This document shows, piece by piece, positions 33,385 to 42,382 of a stretch of DNA of 64,000 nt. A program made the translations under genes and the position numbers. Source of the DNA: Pedobacter sp. PF22-3 (GTDB lineage: Bacteria; Bacteroidota; Bacteroidia; Sphingobacteriales; Sphingobacteriaceae); contig NZ_JAPIVP010000014.1 in assembly GCF_026239555.1 (NCBI RefSeq), positions 84,475 to 148,474 of the forward strand, read 5' to 3'. Each line of letters opens with the position of its first letter. Within the stretch, counting starts at the first letter, position 1. Under the pieces are notes generated by a model, which had not been told where the DNA came from, made no database searches, and saw only the letters and a list, made by a program, of their open reading frames with translations.

Positions 33385-33692
33385 GTATCTGTTTCTAGTT
33401 CCAAGTACACAATTTTTATATTAATTCTTTAGAAAAACCAATAAGGCATTCTATGCGGCTTTGTTTTGTTACAAACTATAAGCAAATTTGGGTTTGTTTT
33501 ATTACAAACATAAAAGCTAATCCCGACCAAAGTATTTTCTTATTCTTACCGTTCCTAGCCTTTCGGAGTTGGATTTAAAACATTTGGAAAAGGTAGGATT
33601 CAAAGCGGATCTTAATATTTTCTCAAAAAATAATTGAACTTATACTGTAAGTAATTTCCCTTTATGCTTACTAAATAGAAAACACTAAAGTT
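33385..33692. other. Region with a tandem TTTGTTTTRTTACAAAC repeat
   Basis: TTTGTTTTGTTACAAAC at 33460-33476 recurs as TTTGTTTTATTACAAAC at 33493-33509, a 33-base period. Each copy has dyad symmetry (TTTGT/ACAAA). They could be regulator sites or recombinase arm sites near the attachment core. No gene lies here. Confidence 0.4.
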
Positions 33693-33791
33693 ATGACAAT
33701 GAATTATTCATCATTTTGGCAATGTATGCACGGTGTGACTAGGTGGTTTTTTAATCAGATGATCGTTTCATTAAAACAGGTTAAAATTTAA
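33693..33791 (+). CDS. Possible 32-residue leader peptide
   Basis: The short frame from ATG 33693 to TAA 33789-33791 encodes 32 residues and stops two bases before the sigma factor start. It is rich in aromatic and hydrophobic residues (FWQCMHGVTRWFFN). No clear ribosome-binding site was seen. It could be a translated leader or chance. Confidence 0.25.
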   Translation: MTMNYSSFWQCMHGVTRWFFNQMIVSLKQVKI

Positions 33792-33792
33792 A

Positions 33793-34296
33793 ATGCCGGA
33801 TAAACAGGAAAAAGATTTTAATCAGTTAGTAAAGGATAACCATGCCAGTATCTATAGGATTTGCAGGGCTTATCTCTATGATATTTCTCACGCAAATGAT
33901 CTTTACCAGGAAATACTATATCAGATCTGGATAAGCATGCACAATTTTTCGGGCAAGGCGAAAGTAAGTACCTGGATCTATCGGGTGGCAGTGAATACGG
34001 CTATAAGTTATAATTTAAAGAATAAAAAGCACGACCATCCTTCCCTGCCTGAGGAAGTTCAATTTCCTTATGAGGATACTATGCCCCAAAAAATTGAACA
34101 GGAAATTCAGTTGGACCATCTGCGATATTGTATTAGCCAACTTGAATCTGAAAACAAGCTCATCATCTCCTTGGTCCTGGAAAACAAAAGCTATAAAGAA
34201 ATTGCAGAAATAACGGGAACCAACGTCAACCAGGTAGGCGTAAAAATTAATCGTATTAAAGCACGTTTACTTAAACTCATGCAAATCAGAAGATAA
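33793..34296 (+). CDS. ECF sigma-70 family RNA polymerase sigma factor
   Basis: This 167-residue protein has the sigma2 region at about 10-75 (LVKDNHASIYRICRAYLYDISHANDLYQEILYQIW, then KVSTWIYRVAVNTA) and the sigma4 HTH at about 110-160 (SENKLIISLVLENKSYKEIAEITGTNVNQVGVKINRIKARLLKLM). Its stop overlaps the ATG of the next gene (TAATG). The downstream membrane protein probably restrains it, as in other Bacteroidota pairs. Confidence 0.9.
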   Translation: MPDKQEKDFNQLVKDNHASIYRICRAYLYDISHANDLYQEILYQIWISMHNFSGKAKVSTWIYRVAVNTAISYNLKNKKHDHPSLPEEVQFPYEDTMPQKIEQEIQLDHLRYCISQLESENKLIISLVLENKSYKEIAEITGTNVNQVGVKINRIKARLLKLMQIRR

Positions 34297-34898
34297 TGGA
34301 ATTCGAAGATATTCAAAAAAGCTGGCAGGCACAGCGCGTCGGGGTTCAGCCTAATCCTAAATTATTTGAGGTTCAAAAGAACAGATGGGCAAGGAATCAA
34401 CAAAAGCTTTTAAAAAGTAATATCAGGATGAGCCTGGGCTTTATTACTGCGATGGTGGCAATAGGATGGGTATATTTTACCTTCCATGAACAATACGGAA
34501 TGCCTTTCAAAGTGAGTATAGCTTGTATGTATATGCTGATGCTATTGTTTTCAGTAGTCAGCTGGAGAAGTTATAATTTTAGAAAAGTAGGCCTGGACGA
34601 TAGCAGTCAAGAATATATACAGCAACAGATTAAAAGGCTAAGCTGGCAAAAGAATATACTCGAAAGATATACATTCATTTATGTTGTGCTACTATGGATG
34701 GCATTGATTATGTACATATGGGAGATCACCGAAACTGCAAGCGCAACTTTTAGATTTACAGCTTTTGGTATAACGACGATATATTTATTTGGAATAACAC
34801 TTTGGAACAAAGTGAAGAAGCAGAAAAATCAATTAGAGGAGCTAAATTTACTTATATCAGGCCTGGAAAATATTAAGGACAGTCTGGACAAGGCATAG
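34296..34898 (+). CDS. Membrane protein, putative anti-sigma factor
   Basis: This 200-residue protein starts within the stop codon of the sigma gene. The N-terminal 50 residues are soluble (FEDIQKSWQAQR). Four membrane helices follow: MSLGFITAMVAIGWVYFTF, VSIACMYMLMLLFSVVSW, FIYVVLLWMALIMYIW and FRFTAFGITTIYLFGITLW. A charged C-terminal helix ends the chain. This layout fits membrane anti-sigma factors cotranscribed with ECF sigma factors, but no zinc or ASD motif was recognised, so the role comes from context. Confidence 0.65.
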   Translation: MEFEDIQKSWQAQRVGVQPNPKLFEVQKNRWARNQQKLLKSNIRMSLGFITAMVAIGWVYFTFHEQYGMPFKVSIACMYMLMLLFSVVSWRSYNFRKVGLDDSSQEYIQQQIKRLSWQKNILERYTFIYVVLLWMALIMYIWEITETASATFRFTAFGITTIYLFGITLWNKVKKQKNQLEELNLLISGLENIKDSLDKA

Positions 34899-34920
34899 AT
34901 GGTAATAAATTAAACTACAT

Positions 34921-35307
34921 ATGAATACAAAATTGATAATGACATTAACAGCTATTCTGTTAGCAATTATAGGGATATTCCTAAGTTTTGCACCTGACCT
35001 AGTGATGAGTTCATTAGGTATAAGTAGTTCAGCAATTATAACGCTTATCCTGCAATTATTAGGTGCTGCATACTGCGCTTTTGCATTGTTGAACTGGATG
35101 GCGAAAGGCGCATTAATAGGTGGTATTTATAACAAGCCAATTGCAATCGGAAATTTAACCCACTTTCTTATAGCTGGTCTAGCGTTAACGAAAGCTGTAT
35201 TGCATAACCCACAATTACCTGTTGTTTTATCCATTTTGGCAGGGTGTTTTTTAATATTAGCTTGTGTTTTTGGGATTATTAGCTCACGCCACCCAGTTAA
35301 GGCTTAA
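34921..35307 (+). CDS. Small four-helix membrane protein
   Basis: This 128-residue protein has four hydrophobic helices (IMTLTAILLAIIGIFLSFA, ITLILQLLGAAYCAFALLNWM, LTHFLIAGLALTKAVL, VVLSILAGCFLILACVFGII) and short loops. It sits 22 bases after the putative anti-sigma gene and is probably cotranscribed. I do not recognise a specific family, and no function can be assigned. Confidence 0.65.
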   Translation: MNTKLIMTLTAILLAIIGIFLSFAPDLVMSSLGISSSAIITLILQLLGAAYCAFALLNWMAKGALIGGIYNKPIAIGNLTHFLIAGLALTKAVLHNPQLPVVLSILAGCFLILACVFGIISSRHPVKA

Positions 35308-35444
35308 GGTATATTCGTTTCTTTTTTTCTGTTTTACGACTAAGCACCCGCGTGGGGCGAGCGTTATCACATTCATACAGGAGTTTTTTAATGTGCGAAA
35401 TTTGCGATGCTGGCCATTATCAGTCTGATGCCAATGATTTCTCA

Positions 35445-35528
35445 GAGAAACAAAATCAGGAGAAACTTTTTTTTGTTTCTCGTAAAATTGTTTCTCCAAT
35501 CCGAAACATTTTTTGACAATAGTTTCTC
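35445..35528. repeat. Cluster of five GAGAAAC words in both orientations
   Basis: GAGAAAC occurs at 35445-35451 and 35460-35466. Its complement GTTTCTC occurs at 35475-35481, 35490-35496 and 35522-35528. The first four form two nested inverted repeats, all starting 15 bases apart, centred on a T-run. The regular spacing suggests protein-binding sites or a hairpin-forming mobile remnant. Confidence 0.4.
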
Positions 35529-35687
35529 ACTCAAAGGTTCTGAATTGACGGTTAAAATAATAGTTGTAAAGGAATTGACACCATTAATCGGATGAGAATT
35601 AGTGAACCGCAAACATTTACGATGGGTGTCAATTTCATACACTATGGCTTTTTTAAATATTTTATCCAAATGAAATTAAATCCCCAT

Positions 35688-35817
35688 CTAGCGCAAGTCT
35701 TAGAGCCCCGGCCTAAGCAAAGGACTGACTTGTGCTTTCGTTAAATTAATAGCTCTAAGTATTATGCGGCACAAGTCAGACAGCCCACATTCCCCTACCC
35801 ACTAAGACTTGCGCTAG
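35688..35817. repeat. Nested inverted repeats with alternative pairing
   Basis: CTAGCGCAAGTCTTAG (35688-35703) is perfectly complementary to 35802-35817. Inside it, CTGACTTGTGC (35725-35735) is complementary to 35769-35779. A competing pairing exists: CTTAGAGC (35699-35706) with GCTCTAAG (35752-35759). The element may be a miniature transposon or a switching RNA. Confidence 0.5.
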
Positions 35818-36034
35818 TGAGGGTTAAATTTCGGTTGGCAAGCATTGTTTTATGTTTTACATGAATACTCTAAGAGCACAAGGTGTTTTTTAAATACATA
35901 ATTTATAATTTAAATCACTCCAATGAGATAAAATTTACCTAAGCAAACTTAGTAAAGACCCTTAGATTGTCCGTAAAATCTCAAGCAATTTTTTTTAGCT
36001 AAATCAGTGATTAAAGCTGAATCAGACAACAAGT

Positions 36035-36063
36035 GGTTCGAGAAGCGCCCAGGTGGGCCCACT
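36035..36063 (+). tRNA. Decayed tRNA-Met 3' end (attachment-site copy 2)
   Basis: GCCCAGGTGGGCCCACT at 36047-36063 is identical to 17 bases at the end of copy 1 (33327-33343). It is preceded by GGTTCGAG at 36035-36042, with four intervening bases that do not fit a T-arm. The anticodon arm is lost. It therefore looks like a damaged tRNA-Met end, again with a terminator directly after it. Confidence 0.6.
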
Positions 36064-36067
36064 AAAA

Positions 36068-36106
36068 AAAAAACCGTCAAACGAAGAAATTCGGCGACGG
36101 TTTTTT
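36068..36106. terminator. Bidirectional terminator after tRNA fragment copy 2
   Basis: AAAAAACCGTC (36068-36078) pairs with GACGGTTTTTT (36096-36106) around a 17-base loop. The T-run on both strands lets it serve the old tRNA and also the GH2 gene that ends at 36135. Confidence 0.75.
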
Positions 36107-36134
36107 GTTTTTCTGATGCTGATTACCAATTGGT

Positions 36135-38555
36135 TTATTTAATGGTAATTGGCAACGATGCAGAAGTTAAGCCATCGGCGGTTGCTGTTATGGTTACTGT
36201 ACCCGGTTTATTTTTAGCGCCAATAATTGCCAGGGCCAAGCCATTGAATGCTTTACGATGATCGGCTTTGAACGATTCATGGCTGGTTTGACTTCCATTA
36301 TCAACACCTGCCAGGAAGCTATCGGCTCCTGATAATTTGAATTTGACATCATTATCTGCATTCGGCACCATTATGCCATTCTTATCTACAATTTTAACCG
36401 TGATAAAAGAAAGGTCATGATCGTTTGAACGTATGATGCTCCTGTCTGCACTTAATTCTATCCTGGCAGGTGGACCTGCAGTTTTAACTTCGGTAGTTAA
36501 AACCACCTTGCCATTTTTACGCGATATGGCCTTTAAGGTACCCGGCGCATAGTTTACTTTCCAGGCAATGTGCAGATCGTCGCCCTGTTTTGATTTTGTA
36601 CCTAATGATTTGCCGTTCAAAAACAGTTCAACCTCATCGGCATTACTATAATAGGCCCAAACATCAACTATTTTACCAGCTTCCCAGTTCCAGTGTGGTA
36701 ATAAGTGGAGCACTGTTTTATTAGTCCATTCGCCTTGGTACATATAATAAACATCCTTAGGGAAGCCCGCCAGATCTACTATCCCGAAGTATGAACTGCG
36801 GGATGGCCATTGGTAAGGCCATGGTTCGCCTATATAATCGAACCCAGTCCAGATGAACTGGCCGGACAGAAAAGCATATTTTTTATATATTTTCCAGGTT
36901 TCCTCGTGGGTATGACCCCAGGGTGCCGAAATATTATCATAAGCGTTAACGGTATGATCAGCATTCATGGCCCATCTTACCTTTTTGCCATTAACAACCC
37001 CGCCTCCCGGCCATCGTTTAATGGTATCGGGCGAAGTATTGTAAACACCACGGCTTTCCAGCGCCGAAGCAGTTTCGGTACCAATGAATTTTTTACCGGG
37101 GTAATCCTTCTGGAAATTGGCCAGTTTATCGTTATGGTAATTGTAGCCTAACAGGTCAACAGCGCCCGATTCAACAATTTTATTGCCAGGGCCGGGTTCG
37201 TTATTTCCGGTAGTGATTGGCCTTGTGGTATCCAGTTCGTGGATAATACCGGCAAGCTCGCGGGCTATACGTGTCGCGCTGGTATCTCTTTGCTCGGGTA
37301 TTTCATTACCAATACTCCATATCATCACCGAAGGGTGGTTCCTGTCGCGCAGTATCTGATCGGTCAGGTCGCGTTTGTGCCATTCATTAAAGAAAAGATG
37401 AGAATCGAACTGAGGCCTCTTATGAATCTGCCATACATCAAATGCTTCGTCCATAATAATCAGGCCCATGCGGTCTGCAAGGTCTAAAAACGCTGGTGCA
37501 GGTGGGTTGTGCGAGGTGCGTATCGCATTTACGCCCATTTCCTTTAATATTTTAAACTGCCTTTCCAGCGCGTGCACATTAAATGCGGTGCCCAATGCGC
37601 CCAGGTCATGGTGTTGGCAAACGCCGTTTATTTTCATGTAAACACCATTCAGGCTAAAGCCCTTATCCACATCAAAATTGAAATAACGGATACCCAACGG
37701 CGTTTCATACTGATCAACCACCACATTATTCACCAATATTTTAGTTTGTACTTTATACAGGAACGGTTTGTTAACCGACCATAATACCGGGTTATTAACA
37801 CCGAAATTTTGGCTTACAGTAGTAACCGTATCCTTTAAGCTAACGCCTTTAAGGGTTTTGCTTGCTACTACTTTACCATTGGCATAAATGCTGCTGATAA
37901 CAGTAGCAGTTTTAGTATTGCCTTCCGCGTTTTTTATGCTAACGCTCAGGTTAACATCGGCATGGCTGGCGCTTACCTTTGGTGTGGTTACAAAAGTACC
38001 CCAGTGGTTAACGGCAATTTTGTTGGTACTGATCAGCCAAACATTGCGGTAAATGCCTGAACCGGAGTACCAGCGTGAATTTGGCTGTAAAGAATTATCA
38101 GCCTTTACAGCGATCACATTTTTACCGCCATAATTTAAATATGGCGTAAGTTCATATCTGAAACTGATATAACCATTTGGTCTATAACCTAAATGATGGC
38201 CGTTTATCCACACATCGCTTTTTTGATAAACACCGTCAAAAGCAATGTAGATCAATTTGTCTTTATCAGTTTGCGGGACGGTAAAGGTTTTACGGTACCA
38301 GCCAATACCGCCTGGTAAAGCGCCTCCTTCCACAGTGGCCGGGTTTTCCTTTTTAAATTCGCCCTCTATGCTCCAGTCATGAGGTAAATTTAATTTTCGC
38401 CAGCTGGCATTATTAAAATCAACATTTTGACCGTTAGGTACGTCGCCCAGGTTAAACGTCCAGTTTTGATCAAAATCCAAAACCGACCGGCCACTTTGCG
38501 CATGAACAGCAGCTGATAAACTGATCAGGATAAACAAGTAAAATAATTTTTTCAT
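36135..38555 (-). CDS. Glycoside hydrolase family 2 (beta-galactosidase-like)
   Basis: This 806-residue exported enzyme has a signal peptide to about residue 19. GH2 sugar-binding, immunoglobulin-like and TIM-barrel domains follow. The acid/base is Glu418 in SIGNE and the nucleophile Glu494 in FIGTE; HNPP at 349-352 belongs to the barrel. The C-terminal part from about 590 holds a DUF4982-type and a further immunoglobulin-like domain. It probably removes beta-linked sugars (galactose or similar) from oligosaccharides in the periplasm. It is divergent from an AraC regulator gene. The exact substrate cannot be read from the sequence. Confidence 0.92.
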   Translation of the reverse strand: MKKLFYLFILISLSAAVHAQSGRSVLDFDQNWTFNLGDVPNGQNVDFNNASWRKLNLPHDWSIEGEFKKENPATVEGGALPGGIGWYRKTFTVPQTDKDKLIYIAFDGVYQKSDVWINGHHLGYRPNGYISFRYELTPYLNYGGKNVIAVKADNSLQPNSRWYSGSGIYRNVWLISTNKIAVNHWGTFVTTPKVSASHADVNLSVSIKNAEGNTKTATVISSIYANGKVVASKTLKGVSLKDTVTTVSQNFGVNNPVLWSVNKPFLYKVQTKILVNNVVVDQYETPLGIRYFNFDVDKGFSLNGVYMKINGVCQHHDLGALGTAFNVHALERQFKILKEMGVNAIRTSHNPPAPAFLDLADRMGLIIMDEAFDVWQIHKRPQFDSHLFFNEWHKRDLTDQILRDRNHPSVMIWSIGNEIPEQRDTSATRIARELAGIIHELDTTRPITTGNNEPGPGNKIVESGAVDLLGYNYHNDKLANFQKDYPGKKFIGTETASALESRGVYNTSPDTIKRWPGGGVVNGKKVRWAMNADHTVNAYDNISAPWGHTHEETWKIYKKYAFLSGQFIWTGFDYIGEPWPYQWPSRSSYFGIVDLAGFPKDVYYMYQGEWTNKTVLHLLPHWNWEAGKIVDVWAYYSNADEVELFLNGKSLGTKSKQGDDLHIAWKVNYAPGTLKAISRKNGKVVLTTEVKTAGPPARIELSADRSIIRSNDHDLSFITVKIVDKNGIMVPNADNDVKFKLSGADSFLAGVDNGSQTSHESFKADHRKAFNGLALAIIGAKNKPGTVTITATADGLTSASLPITIK

Positions 38556-38896
38556 TTTGGTTAGAATAATTATTAAATGTATCTATAACGTTTATTTATA
38601 GCAAGTCATTTAGCGTAAATTATGTGTTATATTGGATATTGTGGTCCTTTGATTTTTTAACTGTCAGTAAACGCTAAATGTTGTGTTGCAGATATGGTTT
38701 TCCAGGTTGTAAATTAAATGCATTGCCCCTGGTTATATACAAAAAGAGTTACCTTTTTAATTATGTGGGGCAAGGCAATGAAACCAATTAAAAATGCTGG
38801 AGATTGAGACAGCGACATACTGATGATCAGTTTTGAACATTCAGTTGTAACATTTTGTCCAAAACAACATCTTATTTAAAGCGAAAAAGCGTGTTT
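38556..38896. promoter_or_regulatory. Divergent promoter region GH2/AraC with inverted repeat
   Basis: CATTTAGCGT at 38607-38616 is perfectly repeated in inverted orientation (ACGCTAAATG) at 38671-38680, 54 bases apart. This is a good candidate for paired AraC-type binding sites. No other gene lies here. Confidence 0.4.
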
Positions 38897-39691
38897 ATGC
38901 AGGAACTTAATAAAGGCTGTTATTCTGGTAACGTTATTGATCAATATATAGGTGATGGCCTAATTTGTTGCCGTACATCTTATCCTGAACAGCGTTTTAA
39001 TGGTGTCCGGCACTTTCATGAGAATGCTCACCTAAGTTTGGTGCTGTCAGGTAACTGCACTGAAAAGAAAAGAGAAGCGTATTATCGTCAACCCGGCCAC
39101 GTCACCTTTTACCATGCTGGAGAAGCCCATCAGGTATTGAATGTTTCCCGTTTTTCGAGGCACATTAATTTGGAGATAGAACCCATGATTTTCGATCATT
39201 TCGACCTCAGGGAACAAAACATTAACCTGGCTATTCAAAACAGCCCGGATACAGGTTTCCTGCTTTTGCAGCTACATCGTGAAATGCAGGTAAACGATGA
39301 TTGCACTGGCTTGTCCATTCAATCCGCTTTTCTACAACTGGTCTGTGGAACGGCAGGTAATATCAATAGAAATGATTTACCGGTATGGGTAAAAAGGACC
39401 GGGGAGTATTTACGGGACAATGTGAGCACAAAAATCACGCTATCTGCGTTAGCATTAGCAGCAGGTGCACATCCGGTTACGATATCTAAGTATTTCAAAA
39501 AATACTGGGGATGTACACTTGGTCAGTATATCAGGAAGCTAAAAATAGAACACTCACTACCTCTTATCAAATCCGAAAAGCATACACTTGCCGAAGTTGC
39601 CTTTACCTGTGGATTTGCCGACCAAAGCCATTTTATTCGTGCATTTAAAGAGTGCACAGGTGTGCTACCTACCTTTTACCAGGAAATTTAA
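38897..39691 (+). CDS. AraC-family transcription regulator
   Basis: This 264-residue protein has an N-terminal cupin-like ligand domain (RHFHENAHLSLVLSG, PGHVTFYHAGEAHQVL) and a C-terminal AraC DNA-binding domain with two HTH units. The second HTH includes LAEVAFTCGFADQSHFIRAFKECTGVLPTFY. The ATG at 38897 is preferred; the frame can be extended upstream only from a TTG at 38855. It lies divergent from the GH2 gene and upstream of the serine hydrolase gene, so it may regulate either. Confidence 0.88.
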   Translation: MQELNKGCYSGNVIDQYIGDGLICCRTSYPEQRFNGVRHFHENAHLSLVLSGNCTEKKREAYYRQPGHVTFYHAGEAHQVLNVSRFSRHINLEIEPMIFDHFDLREQNINLAIQNSPDTGFLLLQLHREMQVNDDCTGLSIQSAFLQLVCGTAGNINRNDLPVWVKRTGEYLRDNVSTKITLSALALAAGAHPVTISKYFKKYWGCTLGQYIRKLKIEHSLPLIKSEKHTLAEVAFTCGFADQSHFIRAFKECTGVLPTFYQEI

Positions 39692-39750
39692 ATACGCTAA
39701 ATCCATTCTATACAAGCCGGGTTCAGGTTGTTAATTTTGATTAAAAACTT

Positions 39751-40857
39751 ATGTTCAACCAAAATTTTTTCAGAGGTATTTCCGTCGTTATTTTTTTAAG
39801 TTTTAGTCTTTCGGCTCACGCGCAAACAAAAAAGTTTGCGAAAGCCATTGTACAAGCCCGCAAATTCGTGGACAGTCTGATGACGGACCAGCACATACCT
39901 GGTCTATCAGTAGCCGTAGCCATCAAAGGTGATATCATCTGGAAAGAAGCGTTCGGCTATGCAGATCTTGACAATAAAGTAAAAGTGACCATCGATTCGC
40001 GTTTCCGTGTAGGAAGCGTGTCCAAATCCATTACCTCAGTTGCCCTTGCCAGGATGAAGGATGAGGGCAAGATCGATTTAGACCAGACCGTCCAACACTA
40101 TTTGCCTTTGTTCCCACAAAAAAAATATACCATTACCTTAAAACAGCTGGCAGGGCACCTGGGCGGTATCCGTCATTATAAAGAGAATGATTCTACTGAT
40201 TATATACATAAGGAGCATTATACCGATGTTACTTCAAGTCTGATGGTTTTTAAGAATGACAGCCTGCTGTTTGAGCCAGGCACCCGTTATAACTATTCTT
40301 CCTACGGTTTTGTGCTTTTAAGTGCTGCAATGGAAAAGGCATCTGGCAAAAGTTTTGTCGAATTGATGCAGCAGGAACTATTTAACCCACTGAAAATGAC
40401 TAAAACCGTACCAGACTATCAGGATAGCATAATCAGTGGAAGAACAAGTTATTACCAGTGGAGCAAAAAGAACCAGCAAGTCATACGCTCACCATTTGAA
40501 GATGTAAGCTATAAATGGGCTGGCGGCGGCTTCCTTTCTACACCAACTGATATGGTTCTGATGGGATCGGCGTTAATTACCGGGAAATTCATCAAGCCTT
40601 CCACGGCCGCACTACTAATGACGAGTCAGAAATTATCAAATGGCAAGGATACCGGGTACGGATTAGGTTTTAGGAGCGGTACTGACAGTAAGGGAAGAAA
40701 GATCGTTCATCATGGCGGTGTAGCGTATGGTGGGCGGGCCTTTTTATTGATTTACTCTGATCAGGGTATGGTGATTGCTGTAACCACTAATCTGGGTAAT
40801 GCACAGTTTGGTGAAAAGACGCTGGAAAAATTGGCAGATCTTTTTATTAAAATTTAG
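39751..40857 (+). CDS. Serine hydrolase, beta-lactamase class C-like
   Basis: This 368-residue exported protein has a signal peptide to about residue 25. The active-site motif SxxK is S89-V-S-K92. YNYSSYGF at 180-187 holds the second-motif Tyr (Y182; the Asn of YxN is Ser), and HHGG near the end stands in for the KTG/HxG motif. Such proteins are mostly peptidases or esterases rather than antibiotic-resistance enzymes. It follows the AraC gene by 60 bases. The substrate is unknown. Confidence 0.88.
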   Translation: MFNQNFFRGISVVIFLSFSLSAHAQTKKFAKAIVQARKFVDSLMTDQHIPGLSVAVAIKGDIIWKEAFGYADLDNKVKVTIDSRFRVGSVSKSITSVALARMKDEGKIDLDQTVQHYLPLFPQKKYTITLKQLAGHLGGIRHYKENDSTDYIHKEHYTDVTSSLMVFKNDSLLFEPGTRYNYSSYGFVLLSAAMEKASGKSFVELMQQELFNPLKMTKTVPDYQDSIISGRTSYYQWSKKNQQVIRSPFEDVSYKWAGGGFLSTPTDMVLMGSALITGKFIKPSTAALLMTSQKLSNGKDTGYGLGFRSGTDSKGRKIVHHGGVAYGGRAFLLIYSDQGMVIAVTTNLGNAQFGEKTLEKLADLFIKI

Positions 40858-41261
40858 GTACCCGTTGAGCAATTGCGTCACGTGGCATTATCAATAGTCT
40901 ATTGAATAATCTCTCATGATTCCCTGGGGTCTGAAGAAGCGAACTCAAAAAAACGTAATGTTTACTATAACAGAGGTTAATGCGGCCATGCTATATTCTT
41001 ATGAGTAGAAGAGTTGTGTTTTGTACCAGCGATGATGAGAGGGCAATATCAGAGATCGGTGAGCTTGCAGAAGATCATGGGCTTTCTGAAAGCGGACTAT
41101 TCGTGCAAGCGCACGGAAACACCTGGGTAAACTCATCTTTCAAGACCTGGCAAGTTCAGGTAATAAATTTGTGATCACTGATTTTTTCAATGTGATACGT
41201 TTTTAGTATTAGAGGCCGTTTCAAAAATTAATGATCCAGCCTCTTTATACTGAGCGCATAT
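40858..41261. other. Gene-poor stretch between hydrolase and TlpA genes
   Basis: A 64-codon plus-strand frame at 40980-41174 is the only candidate. It has no ribosome-binding site and no recognisable family, so I do not count it as a gene. A short inverted repeat AGAGGC/GCCTCT around 41210-41243 may be the terminator of the TlpA gene. Confidence 0.35.
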
Positions 41262-42377
41262 TTAATGTATATCTAAGCCGTGGTTCACCTGGTTGTGATC
41301 ACTTATTAATTCAGTAAGCTTTTTAGTTAACTCTATACCTCTTAAATCTTTCGCAACGATGTTTCCCTTGGGATCAATCAATAAAGAACTTGGAATTGCC
41401 AGTATTCCGTAATATGTAGCAAGTTCTCCATTCCAGGCTTTCAGGTCAACAAGCTGCGTCCAGGGCATTTTTAGCGCGGCTAATGCATGCAGCCATTCAT
41501 CACGACTGTCGTCAAGGGAAATGCTTAAAATGGTAAAATTTTGATCTTTAAAAGCACTATAGTTTTTAATCAGATTGGGGATTTCTTTGCGGCAAGGAGA
41601 ACACCAGCTTGCCCAAAAATCAATCAGCACATACTTACCTTTATACGTCGTGATATCAATTGGCTTACCCTCATGATCACTCAGGGTAAAATCCTTCACC
41701 TTTTCACCGATCGCACTACGCTTAAGTATCACCAGGCGCTCAGCGATGCGCTTTCCTTCTGAGGTTGACTGCATTTTTTTATTTAGCAAGTCGTACATCT
41801 TTAGCACGCTTTCGTAAGTGCCTATTCTGCAATGTTCTGTAGCCAGGTTTAAACTGTACGCACTTCCACTATGGGTACTGATATACTGAATGGCCATTTC
41901 CATTTTCTTTTTCGCAATGTCTGAATACCTTTTCTGGCGTTCCAACTCCTCAATCTCACTTACCTTTCCATATTGTGAAGCAACCATGTTAGCCTCATCT
42001 GTTAGAGAACTCGACATTTGCGCATAGGCAACAGCTTCGTCATTTGTTTTCGAACCACTTACCTGAAGGTTATCTACTGAATCCCTGCTTCCCTTTATAG
42101 TCATTTCTCCCGGATCAACGAAAATAGAAATTGCCCTGCCTGGAAAGATCAGGGTGATTTTTTGCGATTCGGTTACTGGTGCGCGCCAGACAAATTTTCC
42201 ATCAGTAATTTTCAATGAAGTATCTTTTTTGGTAGATCTTTCATAATATTTGATCATTAGTTTCGAATTTCCTATGGCTTTGATGTCACCGCTTAAGCGC
42301 AACTGAGCAAACAAATTTGTGGTTAAGCATAAGAGTGCGGCTGTGCTAAGGGTTAAAAAACGTTTCATAAATCCCAT
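41262..42377 (-). CDS. TlpA/DUF4369-like exported thioredoxin, copy A
   Basis: This 371-residue protein has a signal peptide to about residue 24. A DUF4369-like beta domain with a helical part follows, then a C-terminal thioredoxin fold with the redox pair C259-SP-C262 in FWASWCSPCRKE. It should act in the periplasm as a disulfide reductase/oxidase. It is the last of three thioredoxin genes on the minus strand and starts five bases after the preceding one. The whole block lies downstream of SusC/SusD genes. Confidence 0.87.
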   Translation of the reverse strand: MGFMKRFLTLSTAALLCLTTNLFAQLRLSGDIKAIGNSKLMIKYYERSTKKDTSLKITDGKFVWRAPVTESQKITLIFPGRAISIFVDPGEMTIKGSRDSVDNLQVSGSKTNDEAVAYAQMSSSLTDEANMVASQYGKVSEIEELERQKRYSDIAKKKMEMAIQYISTHSGSAYSLNLATEHCRIGTYESVLKMYDLLNKKMQSTSEGKRIAERLVILKRSAIGEKVKDFTLSDHEGKPIDITTYKGKYVLIDFWASWCSPCRKEIPNLIKNYSAFKDQNFTILSISLDDSRDEWLHALAALKMPWTQLVDLKAWNGELATYYGILAIPSSLLIDPKGNIVAKDLRGIELTKKLTELISDHNQVNHGLDIH

Positions 42378-42382
42378 CGCGG

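Larger units (their letters stand above)
35308..36064. other. Gene-free region rich in inverted repeats
   Basis: About 750 bases without a convincing gene. It contains the GAGAAAC cluster (35445-35528), a 10-bp inverted repeat AATTGACACC (35573-35582) with GGTGTCAATT (35625-35634), and the nested repeat at 35688-35817, each described separately. The short frames here are random. The right end leads into the second tRNA-Met remnant. Confidence 0.45.

Noticed and set aside
35688..35817. CRISPR array
   Set aside because: The repeats are two nested inverted pairs and not regularly spaced direct repeats with unique spacers; no cas gene is near.
39751..40857. Antibiotic-resistance beta-lactamase
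   Set aside because: The motifs fit the broad class C-like serine hydrolase family, but no resistance-specific feature is seen.
40980..41174. 64-codon plus-strand frame after the serine hydrolase
   Set aside because: No recognisable family, ribosome-binding site or operon context.
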